The position numbers were made by a program, and so were the translations under genes. This document shows positions 1-11,693 of a stretch of 64,000 nt of DNA, in pieces. A model generated the notes under the pieces. It was not told the DNA's origin. It ran no database searches and saw only the letters and a list, made by a program, of their open reading frames with translations. The stretch comes from Phragmites australis. Its lineage: Eukaryota > Streptophyta > Magnoliopsida > Poales > Poaceae. The stretch is taken from the NCBI RefSeq assembly GCF_958298935.1, contig NC_084936.1, positions 5,215,501 through 5,279,500 on the forward strand, read 5' to 3'. How positions within the stretch are numbered: position 1 is the stretch's first letter; each line of letters starts with the position of its first letter.

Positions 1-490
1 CATGAAAAGTAATACATATCCGCTTATAAATATATAGTGATTGAACATTACCAAGATATAATCACAATGATATAGCTCTAGAAATGTTATGTCCTTTTGA
101 ATAGAATTATATGTGTTACTGACATTAAGAGAAAACAGAACCACATTTCTGTAATAATAGAATATTAGGTAAATCTGTATGCCAGATAAAAAAATGGATT
201 CCTTTATGCATGATACTTTGAACGATCATAAGTTATTCAATATTCTTAGCTGACTACATGTGGGTGTTGAGCTTTCCATGGAAGGCCTTATTCTAGTAAA
301 AAATTCTGATGTATATTCCCATAAATACATTAATTAATAAAGGTGTTCCTAACAAAGGAAATTATCAAGTACAAGCATGACAAATCATGCAAACTTTCTT
401 CGTTTCAATTAATCCTATTTAGGCAATGCATATCATTTGGCAACTATATAAGCTTCTAAAATGACTTGACACGTTTTCTATTCAATATAG
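1..490 (+). other. AT-rich intron or upstream part of the terpene synthase gene
   Basis: No coding exon could be recognised here. The stretch is AT-rich and ends in the acceptor-like ATATAG at 485-490, directly before the first visible terpene synthase exon. It is probably an intron (inference). The exons carrying the N-terminal domain and the DDxxD motif must lie to the left of the window. Confidence 0.5.
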
Positions 491-1312
491 ATGAAGCAAT
501 TAGTTCAGGCATACATGAAGGAAATAAAATGGCGTGATGACGGTTATGTGCCAGAAACAATGAGCGAACACCTTGAAGTTTCACTTATAAGCATTGGGGG
601 TGTCGCGGTGCTATGTGCCGCATTTGTTGGAATGGGCGATATAATAACAAAGGAGATCCTCGAATGGGTTTTGAGCGACGCTCAATTTGTTAAGGCTTTT
701 GGTATATTTGTACGGCTCACCAATGATATTGTATCAACCAAGGTCTTCCTCTATCCTTAAACAAGTTTAATTTCATGCAGAAACTATTTATAAATTTGAA
801 CTCATTTAAACCTCTGGAATTAACTCATGCATATATCGGATTCTGTTCGTAGGCATATAGATCACGTAGGTTCATGACAACGTTCCACGGTTTTAGTGAA
901 TGAAGATGGGCACGACTCCATACATAAAACTTTTCATATGCATCCACAGAGTTTGGGATATCAAACTAGCAATTTTGTTAATAAAAATTCCTAACATCGT
1001 TTTAACTGCCACAATTTGCAGCGTGAGCAAACAGAGAAGCACTGTGTCTCCAATGTTCAGTGTTACATGAAGGAGCATGGAACAACATGGCATGATGCAT
1101 GCCAAGAGATGAAAGAAGTTACTGAAGATACATGGAAGGATATGATACAACAATCCCTTGTATTGACAGAACAACCAAAGGTCGTGGCACGGACAATTCT
1201 TGACTTTTCAAGAACTACAGATTACATTTACAAGACAGCTGATACATACACTGTTTCCCATACGATCAAAGATACGGTGAAATTGCTCTATGTGGATCCA
1301 ATACCAATATGA
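491..1312 (+). CDS. Terpene synthase, last two exons (491-742 and 1022-1312), partial
   Basis: These exons encode the C-terminal part of a plant terpene synthase, the metal-dependent class I alpha-helical domain that ionises a prenyl diphosphate. Exon 491-742 follows an AG acceptor, keeps one frame for 84 codons and ends at a GT donor (743). Exon 1022-1312 follows a CAG acceptor and ends in TGA at 1310-1312. The splice is phase 0. It joins NDIVSTK to REQTEKH and so builds the second metal-binding NSE/DTE motif (N-D-x-x-S-x-x-x-E) across the intron. The C-terminus has the familiar pattern of a KDT segment followed by LL.VDPI. Exon sizes match the last two exons of plant TPS genes. The DDxxD motif and the transit-peptide question lie outside the window, so the product and subfamily cannot be named; the exon pattern suggests a TPS-a-like cytosolic enzyme (inference). 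No frameshift or stop interrupts these exons, so the gene may be active. The ATG at 491 is an internal methionine, not the start. Confidence 0.9.
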
Positions 1313-2136
1313 AGCATGCTCATCTTCGTTACCAAGAATACCTGTATGAAGCTTGCTAAAAGGACGTATAAGTAATTGCCAACTATATTGTACTTCTTAA
1401 ATAAGAACCAGTCATGTTCAAGGATGTGGCCTGGTGATATTACAAAAGAAATGTATTTTGCTCCCTTTCAACATGTAACAACAGTACTAGTTGTTGTTTG
1501 CAGGAACTGTTGGAAAATAGAAATATGTTACCATCAAATAAAATGTATTGTGTTTCCTCGCAAATAAATAAATAAAATGTATTGTGTTGTGTTGCACCTT
1601 CCAGTAATTGATAATATGTACCTCTTTCCTTCCATACATTGCTCTGTGTCCAAACAATAACTCTACTTCAATTACAGAATAATGGTGCATGATGACAGCA
1701 TAAGTGGTGATCCAAATTCATGGAAAATATGTTCGATACCATCCACATGAGCTGTATCAACTATCAACGTGGAATGCCCACCTTCACAACTAAACTTTGT
1801 GTTTATCTAAAAAAGGTGGAACTTCGTGGTAGTTTTGAATTGTACTGGAGCAAATGAAGAAACCAGGGAAGTCAAGCCAAGTAAACCAACCTGCTCACAT
1901 TTATAAAAAAAAAGAAAAAAGAAAAATAAACAACCTGCTCAGCCGACATCGCCCGCTGGTTGCCTCGGCGAGCCATTAGAATATTCTAAACTGGTCACCG
2001 CCGGGATCTGAATCCCTCGGCTCTGCTCCTGGAGACATAAGACAGATAATACACGAACTCCTAGTCCTAAACCTTGAAGTACTACAAAATAATAACTATC
2101 TCCAACCATATTCTCTTTATTTTGTTCCCTTCCTGA
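1313..2136. other. Terpene synthase 3' flank, no recognised gene
   Basis: AT-rich 3' flank of the terpene synthase. It probably contains the 3' UTR and polyadenylation region but shows no decisive signal. An A-rich stretch (about 1908-1930) and a GC-richer segment (1936-2030) precede the first CACTA homology. I see no supported coding sequence. Confidence 0.4.
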
Positions 2137-3281
2137 TTCCGAGGGCATCTTGGTGTTACAGTTGATACATTTCATCGAAATGAATCCAGACTCCGGCGTC
2201 CCCGTGGAGGAAATCACAATGTCTGTATTGGAACGCGAACATGCATCTATCGGCCTTCGACTGTTCCAAGTACCAGGCATGGAATCTCCGCATTTGGGTT
2301 GTTAGCTCCGACAGGGACTCGACTAGTGGTTCGCCAAACTTAAATTGACATTTAGATTTTGCCTTTTCAACCTTGGACTCGTCATAAAGTGCTTCTTTTG
2401 TCAATCCGACCTCATTTAGAAAGTTTTTTTTTTCTAATACTTCTTGTTGTTCTAGCGCTCTTTGTTTTTTTACCTTCTTGATTGATGCATTCCTCAACTA
2501 TTTTTTACTCATGATACGCGTGTAGTTAGATTTTAGCGGTGGGTCTACAGATCTTGCCAAAGTTTGAAGAAACTTGGCGACTATTGCTGGATCGATAGCA
2601 CTCTTCTCTGGCTCAATACGTTTGAAGTGTTCAGTGACATCGGCATTCACTTTCCTTCTGATTTCCTCATCAGTTTTATCATAAGGCAGAGGAGATGGCG
2701 GCTTCTTAGATGCTGACTGCCGCTTCTTAGCTGCTGCTCGCTGCTATAGAATGAATTATAAAAGGCATGCAAGCAGAGACATATGCTAGTTTCTAGGGTC
2801 ATAAAAGGAACAGAAATGGGAGCTTGAAAGCAAAGTATTTAATTAAACATATCTTAATAGAGTACAAAACACATATTGATCAGGTCCATACAAGCATTAT
2901 ACATTCAAATTACGCATCAGATTCACTCGGCAACCACCAGTACTCATCACTATCATCGCCTGTCATCAACCTCTCAGGAACATTGTAGTCATAAGGAACA
3001 ACGTAGTTCGGGTCCACGCTAGAATGTGCATCATCGCCCTCAAGGTGGCCAACATCTTGATGGTCCAGCAATTCGGCCGATTGAATGGCCAACTTCTGAA
3101 GGCTGCTCACTACCTCCTCAAGTTGGAGTACAAGCCGGTTCGCATCCATGGAGCACTTGCACGAACATGGATCGAAGCTTTCGTTAGCTATCTTTCTTAG
3201 GTCTACAACTATATCATCGATCTTTTCGATGGTCCATGCCCATTCATCAGTCATTGTTCTACAACCATCCAAAAGAAGCAT
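2137..3281 (-). pseudogene. CACTA transposon ORF2 fragment, internally deleted (copy A)
   Basis: This minus-strand remnant matches the second gene of the CACTA element at 11.7-25.3 kb. The part at 2156-2497 encodes a charged Lys/Glu-rich stretch followed by RRFHAWYLEQSK and HCDFLHGD, with a close counterpart at 13911-14290. The part at 2910-3281 encodes an acidic segment ending DDSDEYWWLPSESDA, with a near-identical counterpart at 16839-17177. About 2.1 kb lying between those parts in the larger element (roughly 14.55-16.73 kb) is absent here, so this is an internal deletion derivative. Similarity stops abruptly near 3281. The role of this protein in transposition is not known to me beyond its usual presence in grass CACTA elements. 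It is not a functional gene here. Confidence 0.75.
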
Positions 3282-3342
3282 GTTTTGTCTGAATCTTATA
3301 GGAAAACAACAGTTTTTTCAGTTAACAAGGATAGGATAACAC

Positions 3343-3545
3343 ACTACTATAGAATCAGCTTTATATGCCGATCCATCACTGCCGGCCGATTGCTTGATAT
3401 CGTAAGCCGCGCGCAAATAATTTGCCATCGTGGCTTACGAACCAGCAGTGATAAGGGGCATCACTGTCGGCCGATTGCTTGAGCCGGTAGTGATGCCCAA
3501 ATCGATCATCACTGCCGGTTAAAGCGACGGACCGGCAGTGATCCT
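3343..3545. repeat. CACTA-type terminus with subterminal inverted repeats
   Basis: The sequence begins CACTACTATAGAATCAGC, close to the right terminal repeat of the complete CACTA element when read inward. It is followed by several direct and inverted copies of a unit like ATCACTGCCGGT and ACCGGCAGTGAT. Such subterminal arrays bind the element's own transposase in En/Spm-type transposons (established for the superfamily). It lies between the ORF2-like remnant and the TNP2-like remnant, so it marks either an element end or a junction of two broken copies. Confidence 0.7.
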
Positions 3546-3649
3546 AGTGCCAGACCCGAAATATTTATTGAATTCAATTGTTTGTTCAGGTCCTCGTGTC
3601 CTCGCATCCGCTCGCGTCCCGTAAAAAATGCTAAGTCTCATAGCCCCCC

Positions 3650-3880
3650 TCTCTCTCTCTCTCGTTCCCCATTGCTATATCTTCTCTCTCTCATTCACCA
3701 CCGTACCGCCCCTTTCCTCTCTCTCTCATACGCCTAGATGAGATCCACGGCGACCTCCACGGCGAGCACGGTGGCGAGGAGATCCACGGCGAGCGCGGCG
3801 ACGAGGGGATCCACGGCAAGCACAGCGGTGAGGAGATCCATGGCGAGCACGGCGGCAAGAGATCCATGGTGAGCAAGAGA
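3650..3880. repeat. CT microsatellite and GC-rich minisatellite
   Basis: A CT-rich tract (about 3650-3665 and 3680-3725) is followed by imperfect repeats of a unit like GAGATCCACGGCGAGCGCGGCGAC (about 3739-3870). It replaces the last roughly 75 codons of the TNP2 gene expected at this side. The open frames through it are low-complexity and are not judged to be genes. Confidence 0.65.
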
Positions 3881-5085
3881 TCTGTGTCCTTTACATAGAA
3901 GACTTGAGTACCATCTTTGGCAAGTACGAATGGTTGTTCTCTGTATTCGATAAGTTTGAGGTTGACGGTAGTCATACCGTACTTGTCGGTATTCATTCCA
4001 CCTAGGAGTCTGACCCATTGGCACCTGAACAAGGGGATTTTCAATTGTTCTCCATATTGAAGCTCTCAAATCTCCACTATGAATCCATAGTAGGTCTCCC
4101 TATTACCATCGCGGTCGTAAGCATCAATACGAACACCACTATTTTGGTTAGTGCTCTTGTTGTCTTGTGCTCTCGTATAAAATGTATAGCCATTAGTGTC
4201 GTATGCTTTGTATGTAGGAATCGTAGTTGACGGTCCATTAGCCAACATTTCCAACAGTGCATCATCAGTATCTTTATCCATCATGTGTCTACGTAACCAA
4301 CTGCTGAAATTATCTCTATGCTCTCTTGCAATCCAATCCTCCAACTTTGTTGGATTGTGGACCGTAGCATTTGCACGTGCTTATTGACATACAAGTCCAC
4401 TACAATTGATTGTTGCAAAACTACGAAATGTGCTCGAGTGAATGAAACATAATCGTTGGAATGGACTGTATTATGACCCAGCGTCCCTTTCCCCCTTAAG
4501 CCATCCCTTATGGCGAGATACATGCTTACCAATTGCTTTCAGATCCATGTAGTTGACGGTGAACTCAACGACCTTCTCCGTTCCCCAGCCTTGGCCCATG
4601 CAACCTTCCGGCCAACCTCGGTTATGAACATAGTTCTTCAGAACTGAGATGAACCTTTCAAAAGGATACATCTGATGCAGAAACACAGGGCCAAAGTACT
4701 TTATCTCATGCACGATGTGAATAATGAGATGGGGCATTATGTCAAAAAACGATGGAGGGAAAATACTCTCAAGCTGGCATATTGTATGGACCACGTCTTC
4801 TTGCAGCTTTGTTAGTTTGCTCGGATCGATGACCTTCTGTGAAATTGTGTTGAAAAATGAACATAACTTTATGATTGGGTCTCGGACCTTATTCGGCAGA
4901 ATACCTCTAATTGCAACAGCAAGCAACTATATCATCATTATGTGACAATCATGGGACTTCATGCCAACTAACTTCAAAGTTTTCATGTTCACTAATCTCT
5001 TTACGTTGGAGGAGTAACCGGTCGGAACTTTGATTCTATACAAGTAATTGCACAGGCTGATCTTCTCTTCCTTGCTCAGTGTAAC
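3881..5085 (-). pseudogene. TNP2-like CACTA transposase, C-terminal fragment (copy A)
   Basis: This minus-strand remnant encodes the C-terminal half of a TNP2-type CACTA transposase. From 5' to 3' it has a DUF4218-type region (4926-4471, with FPPSFFDIMPHL and QMYPFERF) and then a DUF4216-type region (4344-3890, with NSGVRIDAYD). The same order occurs at 21760-20560. Near 3980 similarity passes between frames, and no single frame spans the whole region. The N-terminal half is missing: similarity ends exactly at the CTTGCTCAG near 5085, where LTR-like sequence begins. This is a truncated, inactive transposase gene. Confidence 0.85.
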
Positions 5086-6320
5086 ACCCTAATTTTTCCA
5101 ATTCTAAAATTTCTCAAAATTTGCTAAGTTCAAAATGAGTTTAAATATTTTAAGAGAGAGAAAATCCTATTTTATATGAAAGAAGTTATAAATGACATAG
5201 GATATAAGTGAATATTTTGCATTCATGCTGAATTAGGCAAGTAGTATTTTATTTGAGTTTTGATGAATTTATTTGAAGAGTTTTTGCCTGGATTTTGAAT
5301 TTGAATTTGGATTTTGAATTCATAGGAAAAAGAAAAAAAGAATAAAACCTCTCGCGGGCTGCCTTTTTCCTTTTCGGCCCAGCCCCTCCTCGGCTTCGGC
5401 CCAGCCACCGCCGACCTCCTCTCCTACCCGGGTCGCCTGCCTCGGCCCATCTCCGCACGCCAGCCTACGCGCCGAGTTGCCTCACCCGAGCCGCTGACAT
5501 GCGGGTCCCGCATGTTAGGACCTTCTTCCTCCTCAGTTGGATTCCGACGCAGACACGAGAACGCACCGGCCACCGTCTTCCGTTCGAATCTGAGCCCAAA
5601 CCGAACCCGAGAACTTCTAGAGAGTCGCCAAATCAAATCCCCGATCCCCTCTATCTTTAGCCGGCCTTATCTCTAAGAAATCATGGAATTGAGCTCGGAT
5701 ACAACTCCCCGCCGCCGTGTCCGAGTTGATCTCGTTGCGCCGTCGCCCTGGACACCCCGAGATGCCTATATAAGTAAAGCCTCCCTCCCCGAACGCATCT
5801 CAACCAGAAATCGCCCAAAACCTGAGCCTTAGACGCCGAGTTCAGAGCTTGCCGAGCTGCCCTCACCGCCGCTTCGACCGAGCTCGCCGCCGTGCCGTTC
5901 CAGAGCCTTGCAGCGCATCCCTAGCCCACCATCGCGAGTGCCTGCCACCGCAGAAGCTTTTCCTGTCGTCGACTTGATCTCTGCGCCGCCAGAGAGCCTT
6001 CTCTGACGAGTTCCCGAAGCAGCCGCCGCCCCCTTCCGTCGCCGACCACCTTCCCTTGTCGCGCCGCCCTCGGTAAGCTCCAAAACGATATCGCCGTTTC
6101 CTTCTCGTCGTGTTCCGCCGCTTGTCGTCGTGATTCGAGGCCGGCGACGAGGTTAGCGCTTGTCTCCGGCGAGTCGCCGCCGTGCCCGAGCTTGGCTCCG
6201 TCAAGAACCACCCTGCCGACCGCCCAAACCTTCCCCAGCTGTCGGATCCGAAGCCTTCGGCCCAGATTAGATCTGTTCTTACCCCTTCGGTCAACCAACC
6301 AGAAGCTGCCACGTGTGTGT
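5086..6320 (+). mobile_element. Truncated gypsy-type LTR fragment
   Basis: It starts TGTAACACCCTAATTT exactly where the CACTA remnant breaks off. It is non-coding, with an AT-rich head and then a long GC-rich part. TATATAAG at 5767-5774 is a plausible LTR promoter TATA box. The order of features and some segments (a CCCAGATTAGATC-like block near 6258 and a GCCACGTG block near 6306) resemble the solo LTR at 7084-9577, so the two are probably related families (inference). No right end or target duplication was found. Open frames in its GC-rich half occur in several overlapping frames and are not genes. Confidence 0.55.
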
Positions 6321-7083
6321 TTGTCACAGAAGATGTCACTCCCGAAGAACTCACCAGATTGTCCGGTGTTGGTGTTCTGAGTGCATACCGGAGTGTTTTC
6401 CAGGATTTATGCAAATCTCTAGAGGAAAGGTTTGAACTCACCGGATGGTCCGATGATCAGCAAGTATACACGCCGAAGCATTTTCCAGGAGGTTGCAACT
6501 GTTGAAGATTGAAGATCAACACACCGGATGTTCCGGTGATCACACCAGATGCTTACACCGGAGTAATTGCAATGGATAGTAAAGAGAAGTGGCTCGGTTG
6601 GCTCAAGTCTACACACCGGATAGTCCGGTGATGGAGTTCGAGATTACACCGGATGTTCTGGTGTTCACAAATGAGTTAGAGTGGGGTTCCAACTGCTAGT
6701 TTCTACTGTTGTACACACCAGATGGTCCAATGTTTGTACTGTTATTGACACCGGAACATCTGGTGTTCATAGTCTGTTTTAGCCGTTGGAGCAACGACTA
6801 GTTAGAGGGGTTGAGACTATAAATACCCCACACTTGTCCATTTAAGTGTGCTGGAGTCCTGGGAAGCTCATAGACACTTGAGAAGACATTCAAGCCACCA
6901 TAGTGCTAAAAGTGATCATCCAAAGCAATTAGCACAAGGATTAGAGAATGATTAGTGCTATTAAGCCTAGAGAGAAGTGTAGTTAGGTGTTGCTGTCGAG
7001 AGAGTGGATCAAGGAGTGATCCTATTATATACCAAGTGGTGCATCGGCGCCTTGGAGTCTTGGTGACTCATCGGCACCTTGGG
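6321..7083 (+). mobile_element. Left part of a retrotransposon LTR with CACCGGATGTTCCGGTG repeats
   Basis: The segment carries repeated imperfect palindromes of the type CACCGGATGTTCCGGTG (6350-6780), a TATA-like CTATAAATACC at 6819-6829, and the phrase GAGTCTTGGTGACTCATCGG. Such modules are common in grass LTRs. It continues at 9578 after an inserted LTR: the GTGGCTTAAGC and GGTGGCTC text of the same LTR type resumes there. The left boundary is uncertain. Confidence 0.55.
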
Positions 7084-9577
7084 TGTAACAGCCCAAACTC
7101 TCAAAACCAAGAAAATGAAAAACTTTTTCCAAAGAAAATAAAAGATTTTGCAAAAACTAAATAAAATCCTAAGTCTGTGTGTGCCTTTATGCATATACAC
7201 ATATATGTGAGTATGTGTGTTATATGTATAAATACATATATACATTGAGGGCTATTTTCTTATAAAAGAATATTTATGGATACATATGTGTGTATATATG
7301 TCTCCTCTCTTCTCTTTCTCTGGGCCGCAGCCTAGCTCGTCAATCCAGCCCGCCCGACCATCCCCTACCTCCAGCTCCGTCTCCCTCTCTCTCACGCATC
7401 GCTGAGCTACGCCACCGTGGGAATCCAAGCTGGACACAGGGAAAGGGACAAGTTTGACACACATACGGAGGAGGATGTCTTCTAGAAGCTCACCAACTAC
7501 GTATATGCAAGAATCGCGGCCGAAGATTGCCTTATCTCCAACGGGATCGATTTCAAATTAAGTCCGAGCCACCATCGTCGCCGTTCAGATCGAGTCCGAG
7601 CCACCCACGAACTCTATCTCTCCCGAGTATATAAAGCAACCGAGACCCCTCCCCTAGAGCATCCCAAAATCAGCCGCCGATTTAGAACCCTAGAGCCGCC
7701 GCATAGCTTCACCGTCACTGCGCCAGTGAAGAATGTCACCACCCTCGATCTCGGTCACCGTAGCTCGATTGCCGGCGCCGAAGGGTTCTTGAGCATCGCG
7801 GGAGCACAAGGAAGCTTCATGAGGTGAGCTCGACCACCGTTTGACACTAGAGCTTCATCCACGACGCCAGCCGAGGAGAACCGCCGCTGTGTACCATCGC
7901 CGACCTAGTTAGAGATCTCCCCAAGCTTCAACGAGAGTCTAGGTGAGTTCCCCGCAAGCATGTGTTCCTGTTCCGCCGCTCGCCGTCGACCATAGCGCAC
8001 CGAAGCGCTGTTCCGGCGAGATTTCGGCCATGTGCCACCGTGCCGAGCCTCTCCGCCGTATCGATCCTCACCGTGGGCCGCCTAACCCCTCCACCATCTC
8101 TCCCGGTCGTTGGATCAAGAACCTACGGCCAGGATTAGATCCTCATACACCTTCGGATTTTAACCCAGTCAGCCTGGTGATGTGGCAGCCACGTGGGCGG
8201 GTGTGTCCAACGTGTCACGCCATGTCAGCGTAGATCGCTGAGTCAGCAAGCCCAGTCAACGTTGTTTTTCTTTTTATTTGTTTTAATTGTTTTGCTGATG
8301 TAATAATGTTTATATAGTGCGCAATAAAAAGATTTCCAGTGTAAAAATAATTATAATTAGGAAACTAATTTATGATAATGTTTAATAGGTTTATTTAATT
8401 CTATTTAATAGTTTTATAATTTAAATGAATGCTATAAAATTTTAGAAAAATCCTACAAAATCCCAGAAAATCATAGATGACTTTGGAAAAATTCTAGAAA
8501 ATTCCTAGCAACATAATTTCATCTGTAGTTAATCTTTTTAGCTCTATTTTAATCTTTAAAAATCATAACTTGTTAACGGTAGCTCTGTTTTGACCCATTC
8601 TTTCGCTGGATTGTCCGAAAAAGCGTGTTCTTGTATATGATAATGTCTGTTGTGTGATATTTGTTTATTTTTGGATCTTGGTGTTTATGTGTTGCCTTTT
8701 GCTTATGTTGCGAGTAGACACCAACGTTCCAAAGGAGCTAAAGGACTGCAAGATCAAGATTTCGAATACCCAACTAAGTTCAGTGAAGGCAAGTTGTATT
8801 CTTGAACATATTTATCACAGTTTTTAAAATATTTTATTTTACAAACATGCATTCTAATAATTTGTTGGGAATCCCAAGAGTTAGGCTTTACCCTAGATTT
8901 TCTTTTCCATCCTTGTCGCCATAGTATGGTTTTGAGTTATGGAAGGGTAGATTATGCTTAGCCTTGCTTTGGGATGGTGATCATGATAATTGCTCTACGA
9001 ACTTGATAATGGTCCTATGCAACGATTATAAAACATGATGGAATAATTTTTGTAGCAACATGGCATAGAGATTTGAGCATGTGGTATGTGGAGACCGGTA
9101 CGAGATGTACGGATGGAAATGTGGTAGTCTTTCTCAAATCTATGGACTGGTTCGTGGGGTGACATTTCTGTGTTTAAAGTGCAACCACAAGCCTGGTATG
9201 GGATGGCTTAGCCAATTAATTTGCTTTACTCTCAGCATAGTATAGACCAGGCAGAAGAACGGGGAATGGATGAGATGTCCTGGGATCCGAAAGGCGCAAG
9301 AGGGGGCTTCCGTTGTTGAAGTGATTTCACGAGGTAGTGAAACCTTAGTGGGTATGCATGTGCTGAGAGGGGTATTGTAAAGGCTTTGTAGTGGATTCCT
9401 AGTGCACACCTCAGAAGTGGCTATTCGACCCTTGAAGGTCACTTTTGTAAGACAGTTTATTCGATTAAGGTATGGATATTGTAATGATTATTATCAATGA
9501 AGTCACTATGTGTTGAGATTGATTCCTAGGCTCAGCACATAGATGAGATTGGTTTGTTTATTAAATCGGTCTCAACA
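7084..9577 (+). mobile_element. Solo LTR (2.5 kb) inserted in another LTR
   Basis: The sequence begins TGTAACAGCCC and ends GGTCTCAACA, the expected TG...CA. It is flanked by TTGGG (7079-7083) and TTGGA (9578-9582), a five-base target duplication with one mismatch. It has no coding domain. TATATAAAG at 7628-7636 followed by a GC-rich leader is a likely LTR promoter. The host LTR continues on both sides, so this is a nested insertion that kept one LTR after recombination (inference). Open frames inside have no recognisable protein. Confidence 0.65.
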
Positions 9578-10137
9578 TTGGACATTTGTGGCTTAAGCTT
9601 GTTGACCTTTCGACTTGGTGTGGAGCGACGGCAAGAAACTTGTACGGGGACGCAGAGACCCTTGCCTTGGTGACTTAAGCTTCAAAGCGAAGACAGCGGC
9701 AAGTGACCGGAAGAGAGGCTTGTGGTGAGGTCTTGCATTGGTGGCTTGGTGGCTCAACCTACTTGAAGCCTAGGTGGCTCAAGGGTCGTGACCGGGTGCC
9801 GTCCGGGAGCAATGGTCTAGGTGGCTACTCCAACGTGAACTAGGGGTAGCGTTTATACCATTGATACCACAGGATAAAAATCTCTTGTGTGGAGTTTACT
9901 CTATCTACCTTATTTACATTTCTGCATTTACATACTTGCAACATACCTTTACATATTTACCTTTTTAGAGTAGTTTGTTAGGATTGGCTATAGATTGCAA
10001 ACCCTTTTAAGCAGTAGAATAGACACACTAGATAAATTTAGAGTATATTTAAATAGAAATTGATACAGATTTATCTTGTGAAGTTTTTAGAACCGATTAA
10101 TTTTAAGTGTTCTGATTCACCCCCACTTAAGATATCA
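9578..10137 (+). mobile_element. Right part of the interrupted LTR
   Basis: It continues the LTR of 6321-7083. It contains the GGTGGCTTGGTGGCTC text, CCGGGTGCCGTCCGGGAGC, and GGATAAAAATCTCTTGTG, and ends with GATTCACCCCCACTTAAG. The last phrase is typical of the 3' end of copia-type LTRs in grasses (from memory of the family). No primer-binding site could be recognised beyond it, so the internal part of the element is missing. Confidence 0.5.
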
Positions 10138-10790
10138 CCGATTCCTATAATAGTATGTCCACTTAATTCAGCCTGAAGACACATTGCACGAATATTATGC
10201 CCAGTCCGCAGCACATGTGAGGAATATTTTGTAGGGTTGTCTCGATTTGTCCAAGCTTACTGTACTTGACTCCTGACTTAATGTTGTGCAGGGATCTGAC
10301 CCAATCTCTTGTTTTGACTGGCAAGGAAACTAATTCATTCTCCATCGCAATGCATGGGATTATTGTGGCTAATATAATCTGGTAATCTGTCTCCATCGAA
10401 GCAAAGCAAGTCCAAGGAGCCGACCTACAGGGACTGCTCATGCTGCGAGTTGCCGGTCAATATCTTAATTAAGAAGACGACCTGAACATGCGACCATCAA
10501 AAAGTACATGGCGCATGCTTGGAAAAATGATCTTTTCACTGAGGAGAAAAGCAAATTTCCTGGTCCTTGGCACATGCTTGGAAGATGGCATCACTTATAT
10601 ATCATGAGGTGCCGTACACATATTTTTGTTGGCAATCTGCCCATGCCATAGGAAATATTTTGACTACTATACTGGCATAAGATTGATTGTTGCAACCTTC
10701 TAACTGACAAGTAATGTGGCCAAGCAATGATTCAAAAGTCAAGACACATGGGTTGAATACGTAGTTTAGCATGTATATTAGTTTATTTCT
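10138..10790. other. Unrecognised sequence between LTR and LINE remnant
   Basis: Moderately AT-rich. Open frames on both strands (for example 92 codons on the minus strand ending at 10163) show no recognisable domain. Two similar phrases (GGCGCATGCTTGGAA near 10510 and GGCACATGCTTGGAA near 10570) suggest a small local duplication. I see no supported gene. Confidence 0.35.
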
Positions 10791-11690
10791 TTGTGGGTAT
10801 ATATGTGGGTTCTGTTATCCTTTTTTAAATCAAAATTTCATTCTTGAATTGCCTTTGAAAGGGAGATCTTACACTTGGTCCAACAATCAGCAAAACCCTT
10901 TGCTTGAAAAGCTAGATTGGTTCTTTACCTCAAGCTGGTGGACCTTAAACTACCCTGGCACATCTGTTACCCCCTTCTCCAGAGATACTTCGGATCATGT
11001 CCCTTGCCTTGTCACTGTTACTACATCTATTCCAAAAGCTAGGGTGAAAATCACCGAATGGAGCATGAAGATTTCCTGCAAGTTGCCCATCATGCTTGGT
11101 CCATACCTACCTCCCAGACAGACAAGGCAAAAAAATTGAGTTGCTAAGCTCAAAACTTTGAGAAGAGTTCTCAGGGCCTGGCAGTCCAAGCTTTCCAATT
11201 TGAATACTGTCATTTCTAACACTAAGCTTCTTATTCTACTCTTGGACTCTATGGAGGAAATGAGGGATTTAAGCCTAGAAGATCAATGTTTCCTTTTACA
11301 TTGGGGTTGCGCTACATCAGCAAATTCCACTTGAGCACATCTGCCATTACATCAAAAGGAAGATCAATGTTTCCTTTTACATGAAGCTTATTATCATTAT
11401 GTGTTGGAGTATCTGGACATCAAGAAATGATTGGCTTTTCAGCAATATTGAGCCCATAGTTGCCAAAAGAAAGGCCACCTTCTTGCAAGAAATAAGCCTA
11501 GTGTCTCATAGAATTAAGAGAAGGTACTATGATCAGTTTGTTCAATGGCTAGACGCAAGGATGTAATCTCCTGGTTTTATTTTGCCCCCCCCCCCCCTAG
11601 CTTCCCTTTTGTACACCTTTTTCTATTTGTTTCTCCTTCAATATATATAATAATCTGTAGGGGCTTTGCCCCTCCAGTTTCATTAAAAAA
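10791..11690 (+). pseudogene. LINE (L1-type) remnant with poly(A) end
   Basis: The part at 10835-11120 encodes the end of an apurinic-like endonuclease domain of a plant LINE, including the ELPLKGRSYTWSNN motif and the SDHVPCL motif with the catalytic Ser-Asp-His. It runs into KLSKLKTLRRVLRAW-type sequence and then jumps near 11280-11370 to the far C-terminus (WSIWTSRNDWLF ... VQWLDARM). The reverse transcriptase is therefore deleted. A short 3' UTR with GGGGCTTTGCCCCTCC and an A-tail at 11683-11692 closes the element. The tail is immediately followed by the CACTA insertion. It is a non-functional relic. Confidence 0.75.
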
Positions 11691-11693
11691 AAT

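Noticed and set aside
5829..6505. Several overlapping open frames of 84-192 codons
   Set aside because: They lie in the GC-rich leader part of an LTR fragment, in conflicting frames and strands, without domains.
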